A stretch of 64,000 nucleotides of DNA, taken from Gammaproteobacteria bacterium. Lineage in GTDB: Bacteria; Pseudomonadota; Gammaproteobacteria; Pseudomonadales; Cellvibrionaceae. The stretch covers positions 124,001 through 188,000 of the forward strand of contig JAGKWO010000008.1 in assembly GCA_021151835.1 (NCBI GenBank), given 5' to 3'. Position 1 is the stretch's first letter, and each line of letters begins with the position of its first letter. A program made the translations under genes and the position numbers. Positions 62,869 through 64,000 of this stretch are shown piece by piece. A model generated the notes under the pieces. The model was not told where the DNA came from and made no database searches. It was given only the letters and a program-made list of their open reading frames with translations.

Positions 62869-64000
62869 GTGCAAACCATCGAGGCCCTTAGTCATCGGCT
62901 ATCGTCTTATCTCGAACCTTCCCAAATCAATTTGGTGAAGCGCGCCTACTTCTACGCCGAACAAGCCCACGACGGCCAGAAACGCCGCAGCGGCGAAGCT
63001 TATATCACCCATCCCCTCGCCGTTGCCGACATCCTTGCCGGTATGCATATGGACCATCAAAGCCTGATGGCAGCCATGTTGCATGATGTGATTGAGGATA
63101 CCGGCATCAGCAAAAAAGCCATCTCCGGCCAATTTGGTGAATCGGTGGCGAACCTGGTGGATGGGGTTTCCAAGCTGACGCAGATTGAATTTGAATCCCA
63201 CGCGGAAAAGCAGGCGGAAAATTTCCAGAAGATGGCATTGGCGATGGCCAATGATCTGCGCGTAATCCTGGTAAAACTCGCCGACCGCTTGCACAACATG
63301 CGCACACTGGGAGCGATGCCGCCGGACAAAAAGCGCCGTATCGCCAAAGAAACCCTCGAAATTTATGCGCCGATTGCCCATCGCCTGGGTATGAACGATG
63401 TGCGCCTGGAGCTGGAGGATCGCAGTTTTTACTGCATGTATCCGCTGCGCGCGACGCGCTTGCAAGCTGCATTGAAAACCGCGCGCGGCAATCGCAAAGA
63501 ATTGGTGGAACAAATCCAGGCGTCGTTTGAAAAACGCCTGCTCAAGGAAAATATCACCGCGATTGTGATCGGGCGCGAAAAGCATTTGTTCAGCATCTAC
63601 GAGAAGATGCGCCAGAAGAAAAAATTCTTCAAAGAGATTATGGATGTCTACGCCTTCCGCATCATTGTGGACAGTGTGGATACCTGTTACCGCGTGCTTG
63701 GTGTAGTGCACAACCTCTACAAACCGGTCGCGGGCGAATTTAAGGATTACATCGCGATTCCCAAAACCAACGGCTACCAATCGCTGCACACGGTATTGGT
63801 GGGAATGCATGGCGTGCCGATTGAAGTACAAATCCGCACCAAGGAAATGGACGAGATGGCCAATAGCGGCATCGCGGCGCATTTCCTTTATAAATCAAAC
63901 AGCGATGCCACCATCAATGCCAGCCATAGCCGTGCGCGCCAATGGGTGCAAGGCTTGCTGGAGATGCAAAAGAATGCGGGCAACTCGCTGGAATTTATCG
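62869..64000 (+). CDS. spoT: Bifunctional (p)ppGpp synthetase/hydrolase SpoT (cut by window edge)
   Basis: The first 377 codons of SpoT/RelA-type enzyme. The HD hydrolase domain is intact (ITHPLAVADILA, LHDVIEDTG, KLADRLHNMRTL), and the synthetase domain begins with YAFRIIV, GEFKDYIAIPKTNGYQSLHTV and VEIQIRT-like VEVQIRT. An intact HD motif fits SpoT, not RelA. The only suitable start is GTG 62869, with GGAG six bases upstream. The TGS and ACT domains would lie beyond the window. It follows rpoZ as in E. coli. Confidence 0.95.
   Translation, partial: MQTIEALSHRLSSYLEPSQINLVKRAYFYAEQAHDGQKRRSGEAYITHPLAVADILAGMHMDHQSLMAAMLHDVIEDTGISKKAISGQFGESVANLVDGVSKLTQIEFESHAEKQAENFQKMALAMANDLRVILVKLADRLHNMRTLGAMPPDKKRRIAKETLEIYAPIAHRLGMNDVRLELEDRSFYCMYPLRATRLQAALKTARGNRKELVEQIQASFEKRLLKENITAIVIGREKHLFSIYEKMRQKKKFFKEIMDVYAFRIIVDSVDTCYRVLGVVHNLYKPVAGEFKDYIAIPKTNGYQSLHTVLVGMHGVPIEVQIRTKEMDEMANSGIAAHFLYKSNSDATINASHSRARQWVQGLLEMQKNAGNSLEFI

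Noticed and set aside
62899..63882. 327-codon minus-strand open frame
   Set aside because: It is antisense to the start of spoT, whose protein is clearly recognisable on the plus strand from GTG 62869.
1..64000. tRNA, rRNA, CRISPR, insertion sequence or prophage
   Set aside because: Reading both strands I found no cloverleaf with a CCA-type end, no rRNA-like sequence, no regular repeat-spacer array and no transposase, integrase or phage gene.

Overview
The window looks like chromosome of a Cellvibrio-type gammaproteobacterium (order Cellvibrionales). This rests on two secreted polysaccharide-degrading enzymes with poly-serine linkers: an AA10 LPMO with CBM5- and CBM73-like modules, as in Cellvibrio LPMO10A, and a PL11 rhamnogalacturonan lyase with CBM2. 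It also rests on gene blocks shared with Pseudomonas and E. coli: ubiC-ubiA-phoB-phoR, gpmI-envC-ctp-yibQ facing yibN-grxC-secB, and gmk-rpoZ-spoT. No rRNA, tRNA, CRISPR array, insertion sequence or phage gene was seen. The species is not proven.

Layout. 1-5.5 kb: the start of a secreted protein, a cold-shock protein, an MsbA-like ABC exporter, a DUF2214 membrane protein, a NarL-type two-component pair and a DUF2141 protein. 5.5-11.3 kb: the LPMO, phoR, phoB (with a Pho box) and a ubiquinone pair, ubiC and ubiA. ubiA carries an Ala/Lys/Pro-rich N-terminal extension that is out of frame at a hexanucleotide repeat. 11.4-18.1 kb: HU, a dicarboxylate/amino-acid symporter, two uncharacterised genes, hisB-hisH-hisA-hisF and a DUF6316 gene. 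18.3-25.3 kb: yibQ, ctp, envC and gpmI on the minus strand, with yibN, grxC and secB on the plus strand. 25.3-35.2 kb: ppx, a peptidase/MORN protein, ddl, the PL11 lyase and ppk with a candidate Pho box. 35.4-44.5 kb: a lipoprotein, a membrane-anchored di-haem cytochrome, a class-C beta-lactamase-like hydrolase, a CPBP membrane protein, a putative PEP-CTERM protein behind a sigma-54-like promoter, a guanine-deaminase-like enzyme and uvrD. 45-61.4 kb: a six-gene biosynthetic cluster. 61.4-64 kb: a small HTH protein, gmk, rpoZ and the start of spoT.

The cluster is the most notable part. One highly reducing PKS module (KS-AT-DH-ER-KR-ACP) is followed by one NRPS module (C-A-PCP-TE), an RND/MMPL-type exporter, a LolA-like periplasmic protein, an outer-membrane beta-barrel and a type II thioesterase, all on the plus strand. 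The A-domain pocket residues read as a serine code, and the TE nucleophile is cysteine instead of serine. The simplest reading is a PKS-made acyl chain joined to serine, released by an unusual TE and moved through the envelope by a dedicated three-component route. The product is unknown. The PKS has a leader of about 350 nt that holds two tiny overlapping ORFs.

Phosphate and polyphosphate genes cluster here (phoBR, ppx, ppk), and Pho-box-like sequences precede phoB and ppk. The LPMO promoter region holds two copies of a TGACAACGTTGTCA-like palindrome, a likely operator.
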